Positions 1 through 11,918 of a stretch of 57,302 bases of DNA are shown here, piece after piece. The notes beneath the pieces were generated by a model. It saw only the letters and a program-made list of their open reading frames with translations, made no database searches and was not told the DNA's origin. A program made the position numbers and the translations under genes. Position 1 is the stretch's first letter, and every line of letters starts with the position of its first letter. Source of the DNA: Planctomycetaceae bacterium (lineage in GTDB: Bacteria; Planctomycetota; Planctomycetia; Planctomycetales; Planctomycetaceae); NCBI GenBank assembly GCA_024742875.1, contig JANSXP010000050.1, positions 1 to 57,302 of the forward strand. The letters run 5' to 3'.

Positions 1-111
1 GGCGGCACCGCGCTGGCCGTATTTTTGCTGTTGGCATCCGGTTTTCGTCTCGCGGCCCTGCTGGGTCTGCGGCGTGGACCGGATGCGCGTTCCGCCGCCC
101 GGCTGTGGTAA
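1..111 (+). CDS. C-terminal end of a membrane protein (partial)
   Basis: The window opens inside a reading frame of 36 codons that ends in TAA at 109-111. The residues include a hydrophobic run (ALAVFLLLASGF) followed by a short arginine-rich tail, which fits the last transmembrane helix and cytoplasmic end of an integral membrane protein. Too little is present to name a family. It lies 113 bases before the DUF1501 start on the same strand. Confidence 0.45.
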   Translation, partial: GGTALAVFLLLASGFRLAALLGLRRGPDARSAARLW

Positions 112-224
112 AAAGTGTCACACCGAGTCGCCGAGCGAGCGGGCGCCCACGTTCGGGCAGAAACGCGGTCCGAGCGTCCACCGGTCTGCGTGCATTTTGT
201 CGCTCGGCCGACCATAATGATGTC

Positions 225-1664
225 ATGAAAGACGTTTCCACATCGAACGCCAGACGCTGGTTTCTGTCACAATGCGGGGTGGGCCTGGGCAGCATGGGCC
301 TTGGCGAACTGCTGATGGACTCTGCCGTCGCACGGACCGCGGCACTTGCCCCCCGTCCCTCCGACGGTGGTCATGCCGTGAAGCCGCCTCATCGGGCTGG
401 CACGGCCAAAGCCGTCATTCATCTGTTTATGGCGGGCGCCCCCAGTCAGCTGGAACTGTTTGACGAAAAACCCACGCTGACCAGACTGGAAGGCCGGCCT
501 TTGCCGGCTTCTGTCATCGGCGATCAGCGCTATGCCTTCATCCAGCCGGACGCGAATGTGCTGGGACCCCGATTTTCCTTCCAGCGACACGGTGAGTCGG
601 GCGCTCTGATATCCGACGCCATGCCGCATCTGGCGAAAATCGCGGACGACGTCTGCTTCGTGCGGTCGATGCACACCGACCAGTTCAATCACGCGCCCGC
701 TCAGATCTTTTTGAATTCCGGCTTCTCGCAGCCCGGTCGCCCATGTATCGGATCCTGGGTACTGTACGGACTGGGGGCAGAGACCAACAATCTGCCGTCG
801 TTTGTGGTCATGAGTACGGGTGCTGGTCTGAGCGGCGGAGCAGCTTTGTGGTCCAGCGGCTTTCTGCCCACGGTTTACACGGGTGTGCCGTTTCGCAGCC
901 AGGGCGATCCCATCCTGAACGTCAACAACCCTGCGGGTGTCAGTGACAGCCTCCAGCAGGACACCTATTCGCTGATCAACCAGCTGAATCAAAAGCGGCT
1001 TGCAACCATTGGCGATCCGGAAATTGCCACCCGCATTGCCTCCTTCGAAATGGCGGCCCGGCTGCAGACCTCCGCGCCCGAACTGATGGACCTGTCCACA
1101 GAAACGCAGGAAACGCTGAACCTGTATGGTTGCGATCCCGCCAAACCGTCTTTTGCCCGCGCCTGCCTGCTGGCACGTCGCATGGTGGAACGCGGCGTTC
1201 GCTTCATCAATATCTACCACAGCGGATGGGACGCCCACAGCAACGTGGAAGGCAACGTGCGCAATAACAGTCGCACCACCGACCAGGCGTCGGCCGCCCT
1301 CGTGACGGACCTCAAACGACACGGCCTGCTGGACGAAACCCTGGTGGTGTGGGGGGGCGAATTTGGTCGCACACCCATGGTGGAATCCAATCCGGCCCTC
1401 GGTCGCTCACAGGGGCGGGACCACCATCCACAGGCCTTCACCATGTGGCTGGCCGGTGGCGGCATTCGTCCGGGAATGACGCTGGGAGCCACGGACGACT
1501 TTGGTTTCCATATCACCGAATCTCCGGTGCACGTGCACGACCTGCAGGCCACGCTGCTGCACACACTGGGACTCGACCACGAACGACTGACGTACCATCA
1601 CGCAGGCCGAGACTTTCGTTTGACGGATGTGCACGGATCTGTCGTCCGGGATATTCTGGCCTGA
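225..1664 (+). CDS. DUF1501 family secreted protein
   Basis: The protein has 479 residues from the ATG at 225. The open frame extends back to a GTG at 105, but the residues after 225 look like a true N-terminus: a twin-arginine-like signal (NARRWFLSQCGVGLGSMG) as is usual for this family. The body carries typical DUF1501 features: HLFMAGAPSQLELFD near the start of the mature part, SMHTDQFNHAPAQ, the GGEFGRTPM segment and a late GRDHHPQAF stretch. The family has an alkaline-phosphatase/sulfatase-like fold and is greatly expanded in planctomycetes, often beside DUF1549/DUF1553 cytochrome-like proteins; no such neighbour is visible here. Substrate unknown. Export by Tat is inferred from the signal. 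Confidence 0.88.
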   Translation: MKDVSTSNARRWFLSQCGVGLGSMGLGELLMDSAVARTAALAPRPSDGGHAVKPPHRAGTAKAVIHLFMAGAPSQLELFDEKPTLTRLEGRPLPASVIGDQRYAFIQPDANVLGPRFSFQRHGESGALISDAMPHLAKIADDVCFVRSMHTDQFNHAPAQIFLNSGFSQPGRPCIGSWVLYGLGAETNNLPSFVVMSTGAGLSGGAALWSSGFLPTVYTGVPFRSQGDPILNVNNPAGVSDSLQQDTYSLINQLNQKRLATIGDPEIATRIASFEMAARLQTSAPELMDLSTETQETLNLYGCDPAKPSFARACLLARRMVERGVRFINIYHSGWDAHSNVEGNVRNNSRTTDQASAALVTDLKRHGLLDETLVVWGGEFGRTPMVESNPALGRSQGRDHHPQAFTMWLAGGGIRPGMTLGATDDFGFHITESPVHVHDLQATLLHTLGLDHERLTYHHAGRDFRLTDVHGSVVRDILA

Positions 1665-1711
1665 CCCCACTCCTCCCCGACCAGCACGATAAGCAGAACA
1701 CGCTCTGATTC

Positions 1712-2941
1712 ATGGCGAAAAAAGGCGGAAAAGGTAAGGGCGGAAAGGGTCGCAAAGGCGGCCGATCCCAGGGCGGTAAGTCGGGTGGCCGTAAATTTCG
1801 TGTGGACATCCGCCGCAACAAGCAGACGCGCACACGTGACCAGAACGTCACACACGAGTTACTCAACGACGAAGTGGCGGCCGAAGATGCCCGCCGTGAC
1901 GAACGGTTTCGGGGCAAAGACACACGTTCGCGGCGACGCACGGTCGTGGGGATTGAAACTGACGGCGATCAGATTCTGCGGGCCATCGACGATGACGACT
2001 GCGTCCCCGGCCGCGTCACCAGTTTCGTGGGACTCAACTGCCAGGTCCAGTCGGAGGCAGACGGTCGCACGTACGAGTGCACGATTCGCGGGATCCTGCG
2101 GACACTGGCCCGTGACGCCCGCAACGTCGTGGTCACCGGTGACCGCGTGCTGTTCCGCCAGGAGGGAGACGACTATCAGGGTGTGATTGAACGCGTGGAG
2201 CCGCGACGCGGCATCCTGTCACGCAACAGTCACGGCCGGGAACACATCCTGGTCTCCAACATTGATCAGGTCCTGATTGTTGCCTCTGCCGCCGACCCGG
2301 AACTGAAGCCCAACCTGATCGACCGCTATCTGATTATGGCCGAGCGGCACGAGATTGACGCGGTGGTCTGCATTAACAAATGCGACCTGGTGGAACCGGT
2401 CTGGCTGCAGCAGTTTGCAGCCGTGTATGGGCACCTGGGCTACCCGGTGGTGCTGACCAGCATGATGGACGGCACCGGCATTGACCAGCTGCGCAACTAC
2501 CTGAAAGGCAAACAAACGGCCGTCAGCGGCCAAAGCGGTGTGGGCAAATCGTCCCTGCTCAACGCTGTCGACAGCAGTCTGCAGCTGGACACAGCTGTCG
2601 TCAGTGACTCCAACAGCAAGGGGCGGCATACCACACGACGCGCTCGACTGCTGCCGCTGGCCGAAGGCGGATGGGTGGCCGACACACCCGGCATCCGACA
2701 GTTCGAACTGTGGGACATTCAGATGGACGAGATTGACGGTTACTTCATTGAGTTCCGTCCGTTCGTCCCCTACTGCCGTTTTCCGGACTGCAGCCATACC
2801 CATGAAAACGACTGCGGCGTACGCGATGCCGTCGCACTCAATCTCATCAATCGCTATCGCTACGAAAGTTATTTGCGGGTCCGACAGGAAGACATCTTTC
2901 TGTGGAAAACGTCGGCTCGCGGCCAGGGAGGAACTCCATGA
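1712..2941 (+). CDS. rsgA: Ribosome small-subunit biogenesis GTPase RsgA
   Basis: The 409-residue protein is a circularly permuted GTPase that assists late 30S maturation in the cytoplasm. The G4 motif NKCDL (about residue 222) comes before G1 GQSGVGKSS (about 272) and G3 DTPG (about 324), the permuted order that defines RsgA/YjeQ. An OB-fold region precedes it (about 90-165), and a C-terminal zinc knuckle with Cys and His (CRFPDCSHTHENDC, from about C355) follows. Unusual is a very basic N-terminal extension of about 60 residues rich in Gly and Lys, which makes the protein longer than the usual 300-360 residues and could add RNA contacts (inference). Its stop overlaps the start of the aminopeptidase gene (ATGA), so the two are probably translationally coupled. 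Confidence 0.93.
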   Translation: MAKKGGKGKGGKGRKGGRSQGGKSGGRKFRVDIRRNKQTRTRDQNVTHELLNDEVAAEDARRDERFRGKDTRSRRRTVVGIETDGDQILRAIDDDDCVPGRVTSFVGLNCQVQSEADGRTYECTIRGILRTLARDARNVVVTGDRVLFRQEGDDYQGVIERVEPRRGILSRNSHGREHILVSNIDQVLIVASAADPELKPNLIDRYLIMAERHEIDAVVCINKCDLVEPVWLQQFAAVYGHLGYPVVLTSMMDGTGIDQLRNYLKGKQTAVSGQSGVGKSSLLNAVDSSLQLDTAVVSDSNSKGRHTTRRARLLPLAEGGWVADTPGIRQFELWDIQMDEIDGYFIEFRPFVPYCRFPDCSHTHENDCGVRDAVALNLINRYRYESYLRVRQEDIFLWKTSARGQGGTP

Positions 2942-4425
2942 ATATTGAGACCACCAAGCAGTCGCCTGCCACCTGCAAAGCCGACTGGCTGATCCTGCTG
3001 ACCATCAGCGATGAAACGCCAGGCGGCACAGTGGCGGAAGTGGACGCCGCCATTGGCGGACGCCTGGCCACCCTTCGCGAACGAGGCGAATTTCGGGCCG
3101 AGAAGAACGAAACGCTCAGTCTGTATCAGGTCGATGGCATTGCCGCCGCCAATCTTCTCCTTGTGGGCGTGGGGAGTTCTGACGGACTGAATCTCAGGAC
3201 GTTTCGACAGGCACTGCAGTGCGGACTGCGAACCTGCTGCCAGCGGAAAGACCAGTTGGTGGCTGTTGCATTCGACAACGCGGTGACAGATTCACTCCCG
3301 GCCTCTGTTGTGGCACAGACGTTTGCCGAGTCTGCCACCATCGCCGCCACAGATGCGGACATCTATCGCCGCAAACCGGCACGCCACGAACTGACCGCGG
3401 CCACGCTTTGCATGGTCACAGACTCACCAGTGGACTCCGCACTGCAGCGGGGAACAGTGATCGGCACGCGCTGCAGCATGGTCAAACAACTCGTCAATCG
3501 CACGGCCAACGATCTCACTCCCGAAGCCTTTGCCACGTTCGCAGCCACGGAAGCGGCGAACAGCGGAGTGGAAGTCGAAGTGCTGCATCAGGATCGACTG
3601 GAAGAAGAACGTATGGGCGCACTGCTGGCGGTCGCACAGGGCAGCGCGCTGCCCCCCCGACTGGTTCGCCTGACGTGGAATGGTGCAGACAGCGGCACTG
3701 AATACGCGATCGTCGGCAAAGGGGTCACGTTTGACAGTGGCGGCTATTCCATCAAACCAAGTGACAGCATGGTCTCCATGAAGGCCGATATGGCGGGGGC
3801 CGCCACGGCACTGGGAGCTGTGCTGGCAGCCGCAGAACTGAAGCTGCCCATACGCCTGAACGTCTATCTGGGGCTGGTCGAAAACATGATCAGCGGCAGC
3901 GCCTACCGGCTGGGCGACGTGATCACCGCCCGCAACGGCACCACCATTGAAATTCACAACACCGATGCGGAAGGGCGCCTCGTAATGGCCGACGCTTTGG
4001 CCTATGCCGTAGACAATGGCGCAGAGAAACTGATCGACATGGCGACGCTGACGGGTGCCTGTGTGGTGGCACTGGGCGAAGAAATCACCGGAGTGTTTGC
4101 CGGTTGCGAATCACTGCAGGCCGACCTTGTGGCGGCCGCCGAGCAGGTCGGCGAATACTTCTGGCCGATGCCGATGCACGACCACTTCGCACCGCTTTTG
4201 AAAAGCAAAGTGGCCGACTGCAGGAACGTGGGTCCCCGCTGGGGCGGTGCCGTCACTGCGGCCAAATTCCTGCAGCAGTTCACAGAAGGGGCCGACTGGG
4301 TGCATCTGGATATCGCGGGCCCCTCCTGGGCAGACTCGGCGAACGGCTGGCAGGACGCCGGCGGCACGGCTGATCCGCTCCGCAGCATCGTCGCCTGGCT
4401 GGACAATGCGGCGGCGTCATCGTGA
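2938..4425 (+). CDS. pepA: Leucyl aminopeptidase, M17 family
   Basis: This is a 495-residue cytosolic two-metal aminopeptidase that releases N-terminal residues from peptides. The M17 signature NTDAEGRL is at about residue 341. The lysine and metal-binding segment VGKGVTFDSGG (K261) and KADMAGA (from about 282) supply further ligands. The N-terminal half is the variable macro-like domain of the family. The start was set at 2938 rather than the longer frame start at 2902, because a strong AGGGAGGA ribosome-binding site lies just upstream and the ATGA overlap with rsgA is a typical coupling arrangement. Length fits the family (about 480-500). A clear terminator follows at 4480. Confidence 0.93.
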   Translation: MNIETTKQSPATCKADWLILLTISDETPGGTVAEVDAAIGGRLATLRERGEFRAEKNETLSLYQVDGIAAANLLLVGVGSSDGLNLRTFRQALQCGLRTCCQRKDQLVAVAFDNAVTDSLPASVVAQTFAESATIAATDADIYRRKPARHELTAATLCMVTDSPVDSALQRGTVIGTRCSMVKQLVNRTANDLTPEAFATFAATEAANSGVEVEVLHQDRLEEERMGALLAVAQGSALPPRLVRLTWNGADSGTEYAIVGKGVTFDSGGYSIKPSDSMVSMKADMAGAATALGAVLAAAELKLPIRLNVYLGLVENMISGSAYRLGDVITARNGTTIEIHNTDAEGRLVMADALAYAVDNGAEKLIDMATLTGACVVALGEEITGVFAGCESLQADLVAAAEQVGEYFWPMPMHDHFAPLLKSKVADCRNVGPRWGGAVTAAKFLQQFTEGADWVHLDIAGPSWADSANGWQDAGGTADPLRSIVAWLDNAAASS

Positions 4426-4479
4426 TACTCTTTCACCCGCAGATTCACAGCTGACGGACGCCAGACAGGCGAACACGAA

Positions 4480-4514
4480 AAAAAACGCTTCGCAGCCGCG
4501 AAGCGTCTTTTCTT
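4480..4514. terminator. Bidirectional intrinsic terminator
   Basis: A perfect 9-bp stem, ACGCTTCGC (4485-4493) with GCGAAGCGT (4498-4506) and loop AGCC, is flanked by an A-run on the left and a T-rich run on the right. It can therefore end transcripts from the aminopeptidase gene (plus) and from gltD (minus), which converge here. Confidence 0.85.
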
Positions 4515-4559
4515 TTGGTTCCCAAAACCCGTCGAGGTGGCCGTTCTGCGCGAGCTCCT

Positions 4560-6059
<1,500 letters not shown>

Positions 6060-6222
6060 TTCTCGTTCTTTCGTTCTGACGTTGTCTTCAGGGGCCAATC
6101 TCTCGGCCGTGTGGATGTGGGACGGTTGGCGGGCGGTTGCAGATTCCGTCTCTCGGTCTGACTCTTTGGTCGGCTGGCGGAGCGGCTCACTGCCTCGCCG
6201 CAGCGAGGCGCCGCGCGGGCGG

Positions 6223-9200
6223 TCAGGCTTTCCCCGCAGCCGCCTCTTCGGCCATTTCACGAAGTGCCCGCTTATAGTCCACCGGCATGACCTTCACGAA
6301 TCGTCCCAGGCTGACGTCCCAGTCACTGAGCACCTTTTCAGCAGTCGCCGAACTGGTGTACTTATGATGGTTCTCGATCAGCGTTTTGAGTTCCTGCTCG
6401 TCATCCGCCGACGTCACCTTTTCCAGTTCCACCAGCTCCAGGTTGCAGTTGACCAGGAACTTGTCTTCCGGGTCGTAAATGTAGGCCACACCTCCCGACA
6501 TGCCGGCGGCAAAGTTGCGTCCGGTCGGACCGAGAATCACGACGCGCCCACCCGTCATGTACTCACAACCATGGTCACCGACGCCTTCAATGACGGCCGA
6601 CGCTCCACTGTTTCTCACGCAGAAGCGTTCCGCCGCGATGCCGCGGAAATAGGCCTCACCACTGGTGGCACCGTACAGCGTCACATTTCCGGTGATAATG
6701 TTCTCGGACGGACGGAAATCACTGCTGGCTGGCGGATAGACGATCAGTCGACCACCACTTAAGCCCTTGCCCGCGTAGTCATTAGCGTCGCCTTCCACTT
6801 CAATGGTCACACCACGAACACTCCAGGCCCCCACACTCTGGCCGGCCGAACCGTTCGCTTTAATGTGAATGGTGCCGTCCGGCAGTCCGTCCGGACCGTT
6901 CGCTTTACTGACTTCGTTACTCAGGATGGTACCGAACGCGCGGTCGATATTCTCGATGTGCGTTTCGTAAGTCTTTGCTTCCCCCTTTGAAATTGAGTCC
7001 TTGAAGACTTCCAGCAGTTCCATGTCGCGAACTGTCTCCAGCCCGTGCTTCTGATCAATCGTGCAGTAAGTCTGCACGTTCTCGTGCGGCTTTTCCGCCA
7101 GCGTGAGAATGGGGGTCAGATCGATGTCTTTGGCTTTCCAGTGGGCCACATCACGGTCAACTTCGAGCATATCGCAGCGGCCCACCATTTCGTTGATCGT
7201 GCGGAAACCAAGTTCGGCCATGATCTCGCGGGCCTCTTCGGCCACCATGAACAGGTAGTTGACCACATGCTCCGGCTTACCCTGGAACTTCTTACGCAGT
7301 TCCGGATCCTGCGTGGCAATGCCAACCGGGCAGGTGTTCAGGTGACACTTCCGCATCATGATGCAGCCGATGGTGATCAGCGGTGCTGTGCTGAAACCGT
7401 ATTCTTCGGCGCCCAGCAGCGTGGCAATCACAACGTCGCGGCCCGTCTTCAACTGACCGTCCGTCTGCAGTCGAACGCGACTGCGAAGATCATTCATCAC
7501 AAGCGTCTGGTGCGTTTCCGCAATCCCCAGTTCCCATGGGAGACCGGCGTGCTTGATGCTCGTAAGAGGAGACGCCCCGGTTCCGCCTTCACTGCCGGAA
7601 ATCAGGATGTTGTCCGCATGCCCCTTGGCCACACCAGAGGCAATCGTCCCCACACCCACTTCGGAAACCAGCTTCACACTGATGCGAGAGGTGCGGTTGG
7701 CGTTCTTCAGGTCATAAATCAGCTGCGACAGGTCTTCAATGGAATAGATGTCGTGATGCGGTGGCGGACTGATCAGTCCCACGCCACGCGTCGACAGCCG
7801 TGTGGAAGCGATGACATCATCCACTTTGTGACCTGGCAGTTCGCCGCCTTCACCCGGCTTGGCTCCCTGAGAAATCTTAATCTGGATTTCGTCGCTGTTG
7901 GTCAAATACCACGACGTGACACCAAAGCGACCGCTGGCCACCTGCTTGATGGCCGAACGACGCAGGTCGCCGTTGTCATCGGGCGTGAAGCGGTCATAAC
8001 GCTCTCCGCCTTCTCCCGTGTTGGATTTGCCGCCCAGTCGATTCATGGCGACCGCCAGCGACTCGTGCGCCTCACCACTGATCGAGCCAAACGACATGGC
8101 TCCCGTGCAGAACCGCTTCACAATTTCACTGGCGGGTTCCACTTCCGACAGTGGCACTGCGGGTCCGGATTTGAATTTCAGCAGACCTCGCAGATGACAG
8201 GCGCGTGTGGTCTCCTGATTCACCAGATCGCTGAAGTCCCGGTAGGCGTTTTTGTCACCCGTGCGGGCCGCCTGCTGAATGCGACCAATGGTGTGCGGGT
8301 TCCAGGCGTGCTTTTCACCGCCGCGGCGCCAGTGGTACAGACCGGGATTCGGCAGCTGGGGCGTGACACTGTCGTCCTGCCCGGGATAGCCAAGGTGATG
8401 CCGCATCAACGCTTCTTCGGCGAGGATGTCAAAGCCGACGCCCTTGATCCGACTGGCGGTGCCGGCAAAGCACTGATTGACGACTTCGTCCGCGAGTCCC
8501 ACGGCCTCAAAGATCTGTGCGCCTTTGTAACTGGCCAGCGTGCTGATGCCCATCTTGGCCATCACTTTGAGCATGCCCTTCGCCACACCCGTGCGATAAA
8601 CCTGGACGATTTTCTGGTCGGTGAAGTCTTCGCTGATCTTGCCATCGACCCGCGCCTGTCGCAGGGCGTACAGGGCGATGTAGGGATTGACGGCGTCAGC
8701 CCCGTAACCAATCAGCAGACAGAAATGATGCACTTCGCGTGCTTCACCGGATTCCACCACGATGCCAATCTGCGTGCGTTCTTCATGACGCACCAGGTGA
8801 TGATGCACGGCACCGGTGGCCAGCAGGGAGCTGACGGGCACGCGATCGGGACCCAGTTCGCGGTCGGACAGCACAACCAGACTGTACCCATCTTTGATCG
8901 CCTGACGGGCTTCATCGCAGATGCGTGTCAGAGCCGACTTCAGACCGGCCGCGCCTTCTGATTTGGCGTAGGTTGTGTCAATGACTTTGGATCGCCAGCC
9001 GCGGTGGTACATGTCCCTGAGGTTAGCCATCTCCTGATTGCTGAGAATCGGGTGGGGCATCGCCAGGCGATGACAATGCTGCTCAGTCGTGTCCAGCAGA
9101 TTGCCTTCCGGCCCGATGTAGCACTCCAGCGACATGATGACTTCTTCCCGGATCGAGTCGATCGCCGGATTGGTCACCTGAGCAAACAGCTGGCGGAAGT

Positions 9201-10812
9201 AATCGTACGGCATGCGGGCCTGATCAGACAGACAGGCCAGCGCGGCATCGTTGCCCATCGAGCCGATGGGGTCTTTCTTCGCGTGCAGCAGAGGGATCAG
9301 CATGAACTGCAGCGTTTCGGTTGTGTAGCCGAACGCTTTCATGCGATTGATCAGTTCCTGATTCTCATAGTAGCGAGGCTTGTTGCCTTCAGGAATTTCC
9401 GAAAGCAGAATCCGCTGGCTGTCCAGCCATTCGCGGTAAGGACGACGACTGGCGACATCCGTCTTCAGCTCACCATCGTCGATGATGCGACCAGCGGCAA
9501 AGTCCACCAGAAACATACGACCTGGCTGCAGTCGTCCCTTAAACGCCACATTGTCAGGCTCAATGTCCAGCACCCCCACTTCGCTGGCCATCACCACGCG
9601 GTCATCTTTGGTCACGTAGTAGCGACTCGGACGCAGACCGTTGCGGTCCAGTGTGGCGCCAATGTACTGACCATCGGTAAACGACACGGACGCCGGTCCG
9701 TCCCACGGCTCCTGCTGCGAGCTGTAGTATTCGTAGAAGGCACGTTTGTCTTCCGGCATGGTGGAGTGATTCTGCCAGGCCTCCGGAATCATCATCATCA
9801 CCACTTCCTGCAGCGTACGGCCGCTGTGGTACAGCATCTCCAGTGCATTGTCGAAGCAGCCCGAGTCAGACGTGTGGGGCTCCACAATGGGGAACAGCTT
9901 CTGCAGGTCTTCGCCCCACAGTTCACTCTCCATCACTCCCTGTCGCGCGTACATCCAGTTGCTGTTACCACGCACCGTATTGATTTCGCCGTTGTGCGAC
10001 ATGAACCGCAGCGGCTGAGCGCGGTCCCAGCTGGGAAACGTGTTGGTGGCGAAGCGACTGTGCACCATGGCCAGGTGACTGGTGTAGTCGTCCTGCTGCA
10101 GGTCCTTGAAGAATGGCAGCACCTGATGCGACGTCAGCATACCCTTGTAAATGATGACCTTGGTCGACAGCGAACAAACATAAAACGACAGCGCTTCACT
10201 TATGTCGCTGTTTCGCAGCTTGTGGCTGGCCAACTTGCGAATCACAAACAGCTGTCGTTCCAGCCCTTCCTGATCGAGGCCGTCGGCGGCTCCAACAAAC
10301 AGCATTTCCATCGCTGGTGCGAATTTGCGTGCCGTGTTGCCAATGTCGGCTCCGTCAAAGTCGACGGGCAGATCACGCCAGCCCAGCAGCTTCTGGCCCT
10401 GCCGAGCGACCAGCTCTTCGACTGTGGCTTTGCATTTGGCGCGTTGCGCTCCGTCCTGAGGCAAAAAGACGACACCCGCCCCAAACTGCCCGGCCGCCGG
10501 CAGATCAATGCCGCAGTCTTCTTTGGCGACGCGCGTCAGAAACTCGGTGGGAAGAGCGGTCAGCATTCCGGCCCCATCGCCCGTGTTTTCCTCGCACCCG
10601 CAGGCTCCACGGTGATCCATGTGCCGCAGAATCCGATCCGCGTCTGTCACGATGGAGTGAGAGCGATCGCCCTTAATGTGAGCAACAAACCCCACGCCGC
10701 AGTTTTCATGCTCGTTCGCCGGGTCATACAGGCCCGTCGCTTCGGGGGCGCCAAATGATGGTCGCATCTGGCGGGGATACTGGTTGCCTCGGATATCCTG
10801 GTAGTCTTCCAT
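6223..10812 (-). CDS. gltB: Glutamate synthase large subunit
   Basis: This 1,529-residue enzyme transfers the amide nitrogen of glutamine to 2-oxoglutarate, giving two glutamates. The class II glutaminase domain begins with the nucleophile in [10 protein letters not shown] (C38 from the chosen start), which implies removal of a 37-residue propeptide as in other GOGATs. The central and FMN-binding domains follow, with [12 protein letters not shown] and [14 protein letters not shown]. The 3Fe-4S cysteines are in [16 protein letters not shown]. The C-terminal beta-helix domain shows [20 protein letters not shown]. The start was set at the ATG at 10812 (MEDYQDI), preceded on the minus strand by an AGAGAGA ribosome-binding site; a longer frame to 10851 exists. 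gltB and gltD together form the ammonium-assimilating GOGAT complex. Confidence 0.96.
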   Translation of the reverse strand: MEDYQDIRGNQYPRQMRPSFGAPEATGLYDPANEHENCGVGFVAHIKGDRSHSIVTDADRILRHMDHRGACGCEENTGDGAGMLTALPTEFLTRVAKEDCGIDLPAAGQFGAGVVFLPQDGAQRAKCKATVEELVARQGQKLLGWRDLPVDFDGADIGNTARKFAPAMEMLFVGAADGLDQEGLERQLFVIRKLASHKLRNSDISEALSFYVCSLSTKVIIYKGMLTSHQVLPFFKDLQQDDYTSHLAMVHSRFATNTFPSWDRAQPLRFMSHNGEINTVRGNSNWMYARQGVMESELWGEDLQKLFPIVEPHTSDSGCFDNALEMLYHSGRTLQEVVMMMIPEAWQNHSTMPEDKRAFYEYYSSQQEPWDGPASVSFTDGQYIGATLDRNGLRPSRYYVTKDDRVVMASEVGVLDIEPDNVAFKGRLQPGRMFLVDFAAGRIIDDGELKTDVASRRPYREWLDSQRILLSEIPEGNKPRYYENQELINRMKAFGYTTETLQFMLIPLLHAKKDPIGSMGNDAALACLSDQARMPYDYFRQLFAQVTNPAIDSIREEVIMSLECYIGPEGNLLDTTEQHCHRLAMPHPILSNQEMANLRDMYHRGWRSKVIDTTYAKSEGAAGLKSALTRICDEARQAIKDGYSLVVLSDRELGPDRVPVSSLLATGAVHHHLVRHEERTQIGIVVESGEAREVHHFCLLIGYGADAVNPYIALYALRQARVDGKISEDFTDQKIVQVYRTGVAKGMLKVMAKMGISTLASYKGAQIFEAVGLADEVVNQCFAGTASRIKGVGFDILAEEALMRHHLGYPGQDDSVTPQLPNPGLYHWRRGGEKHAWNPHTIGRIQQAARTGDKNAYRDFSDLVNQETTRACHLRGLLKFKSGPAVPLSEVEPASEIVKRFCTGAMSFGSISGEAHESLAVAMNRLGGKSNTGEGGERYDRFTPDDNGDLRRSAIKQVASGRFGVTSWYLTNSDEIQIKISQGAKPGEGGELPGHKVDDVIASTRLSTRGVGLISPPPHHDIYSIEDLSQLIYDLKNANRTSRISVKLVSEVGVGTIASGVAKGHADNILISGSEGGTGASPLTSIKHAGLPWELGIAETHQTLVMNDLRSRVRLQTDGQLKTGRDVVIATLLGAEEYGFSTAPLITIGCIMMRKCHLNTCPVGIATQDPELRKKFQGKPEHVVNYLFMVAEEAREIMAELGFRTINEMVGRCDMLEVDRDVAHWKAKDIDLTPILTLAEKPHENVQTYCTIDQKHGLETVRDMELLEVFKDSISKGEAKTYETHIENIDRAFGTILSNEVSKANGPDGLPDGTIHIKANGSAGQSVGAWSVRGVTIEVEGDANDYAGKGLSGGRLIVYPPASSDFRPSENIITGNVTLYGATSGEAYFRGIAAERFCVRNSGASAVIEGVGDHGCEYMTGGRVVILGPTGRNFAAGMSGGVAYIYDPEDKFLVNCNLELVELEKVTSADDEQELKTLIENHHKYTSSATAEKVLSDWDVSLGRFVKVMPVDYKRALREMAEEAAAGKA

Positions 10813-11669
10813 TTTTCTCTCTCTGATTCTCTGTCGCCAATCCGAACGCATGGAGACGCTCAGCGGCGATGCCGGGTCGAACCCGGAGTTTCAGCTGCCG
10901 TGTATACCGGCACCTTCAGCGCGACGAGGCCTCTGCAGAGGTCGTTTGCCACGTGCCGGTGCGATCTTGAGGCGGCTACGTGGCTTCAGGTTTCGCCGAC
11001 CGTTTGGTGGCGTTCAAGAAGCGTTTCCGGGTAGACGAACAGGTTCGATCGCTTTCGCGCGACGCATTGCCTGCGGCACGAAGTTGAGGGTGGCTTGGGA
11101 AAAGCTGTCGATCGAGTGCTGTCATTCGTTCTTTAGGTTCCGACCTGTGTCGTACTGTGAGGATCTCCCGGACAGGAGTATAATCCTCTGTGCGGCGGTT
11201 CACTTTCCACACGGAATCACCGCAGCATGTTATTTTCTCATTCTTTCGCCACAAAAACAAGTTCATGGCAATCTGAGTCATTCGCCATGAGACAGTTCGG
11301 CCGAAAACACATCGTAATTTCACCAATTCCTCGGTGAAGTCGACGAATCTCGCCACGCCGTGAGTCACCTGGCCGAGTGTCGAAAGCACCGCAGCGTCCG
11401 CAAAGACAGAGATTCCCCCGCAGACCGTGTGATAAACCCAGGCGGCCTGGCAGCTGCCAGCGATCGCAATTGCAAATTGGCGAACGAATCCGTCCGTTGC
11501 TTTACAGGCTCTGCGGGCGGCTGTAACCTGTGGTCTGGTTTGTATTTGCACAAATGTGTGCACCCTGTGCTGTCTGCCTGCGCCTGACAACGGGACGTTG
11601 ACCGCTCGCGCGGCATCCAGACGGCCGTACTGCCTTCCCGCCTGCTCGTTCTTCTCTTCGAGATCCACC
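10813..11669. other. Gene-free divergent region upstream of gltB and the symporter pair
   Basis: No convincing gene is seen in 857 bases. Frames open here on both strands, including a long minus-strand one, but their translations resemble no protein I know and have erratic composition. Near gltB, in what would be its mRNA leader, are short inverted repeats: CCGGG/CCCGG around TCGAA (about 10875-10889) and the 12-base palindrome CCTCTGCAGAGG (10930-10941). A TATAAT hexamer on the plus strand (11179-11184) could be the -10 of the DUF3311-symporter operon, but its -35 position is poor and the leader would be about 480 bases. No tRNA or known riboswitch was recognised. Confidence 0.5.
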
Positions 11670-11918
11670 ATGAAAAAAGTCGTGTGGGGCCTGGTGGCCC
11701 TTCTCGTCATCCTGCACCAGGACGTCTGGTTGTGGGACAACGACACTCTGGTCGCTGGGTTTATGCCCATTACTCTGCTGTACCATGCCTGCATTTCGCT
11801 GGCCGCAGGGTTTACCTGGTTTCTGGCCACCAAATTTGCGTGGCCCGAAGAACTCAAGGTTGATGTAGCTCCTGCTCCCGTCACGAACACCTCCAGCGAA
11901 GGAGGTGCCGACGCATGA
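11670..11918 (+). CDS. DUF3311 small membrane protein
   Basis: The protein has 82 residues and two predicted membrane helices (about residues 4-16 and 28-53), with the HQDVWLWDN and MPITLLYHA segments typical of DUF3311. These small proteins are usually encoded directly before a sodium:solute symporter, as here, where the stop and the next ATG overlap as ATGA at 11915-11918. A role as accessory subunit of the transporter is inferred from this recurring order. The frame extends upstream to 11556, but the ATG at 11670 gives the conserved start. Confidence 0.85.
   Translation: MKKVVWGLVALLVILHQDVWLWDNDTLVAGFMPITLLYHACISLAAGFTWFLATKFAWPEELKVDVAPAPVTNTSSEGGADA

Noticed and set aside
10873-10891. 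T-arm-like CCGGG-TCGAA-CCCGG
   Set aside because: The loop is five rather than seven bases and no acceptor stem or anticodon arm lies at the right distance on either strand.
10976-11890. 304-codon minus-strand frame upstream of the symporter genes
   Set aside because: It covers the DUF3311 gene on the other strand and its translation has no recognisable domain; openness is explained by high G+C.
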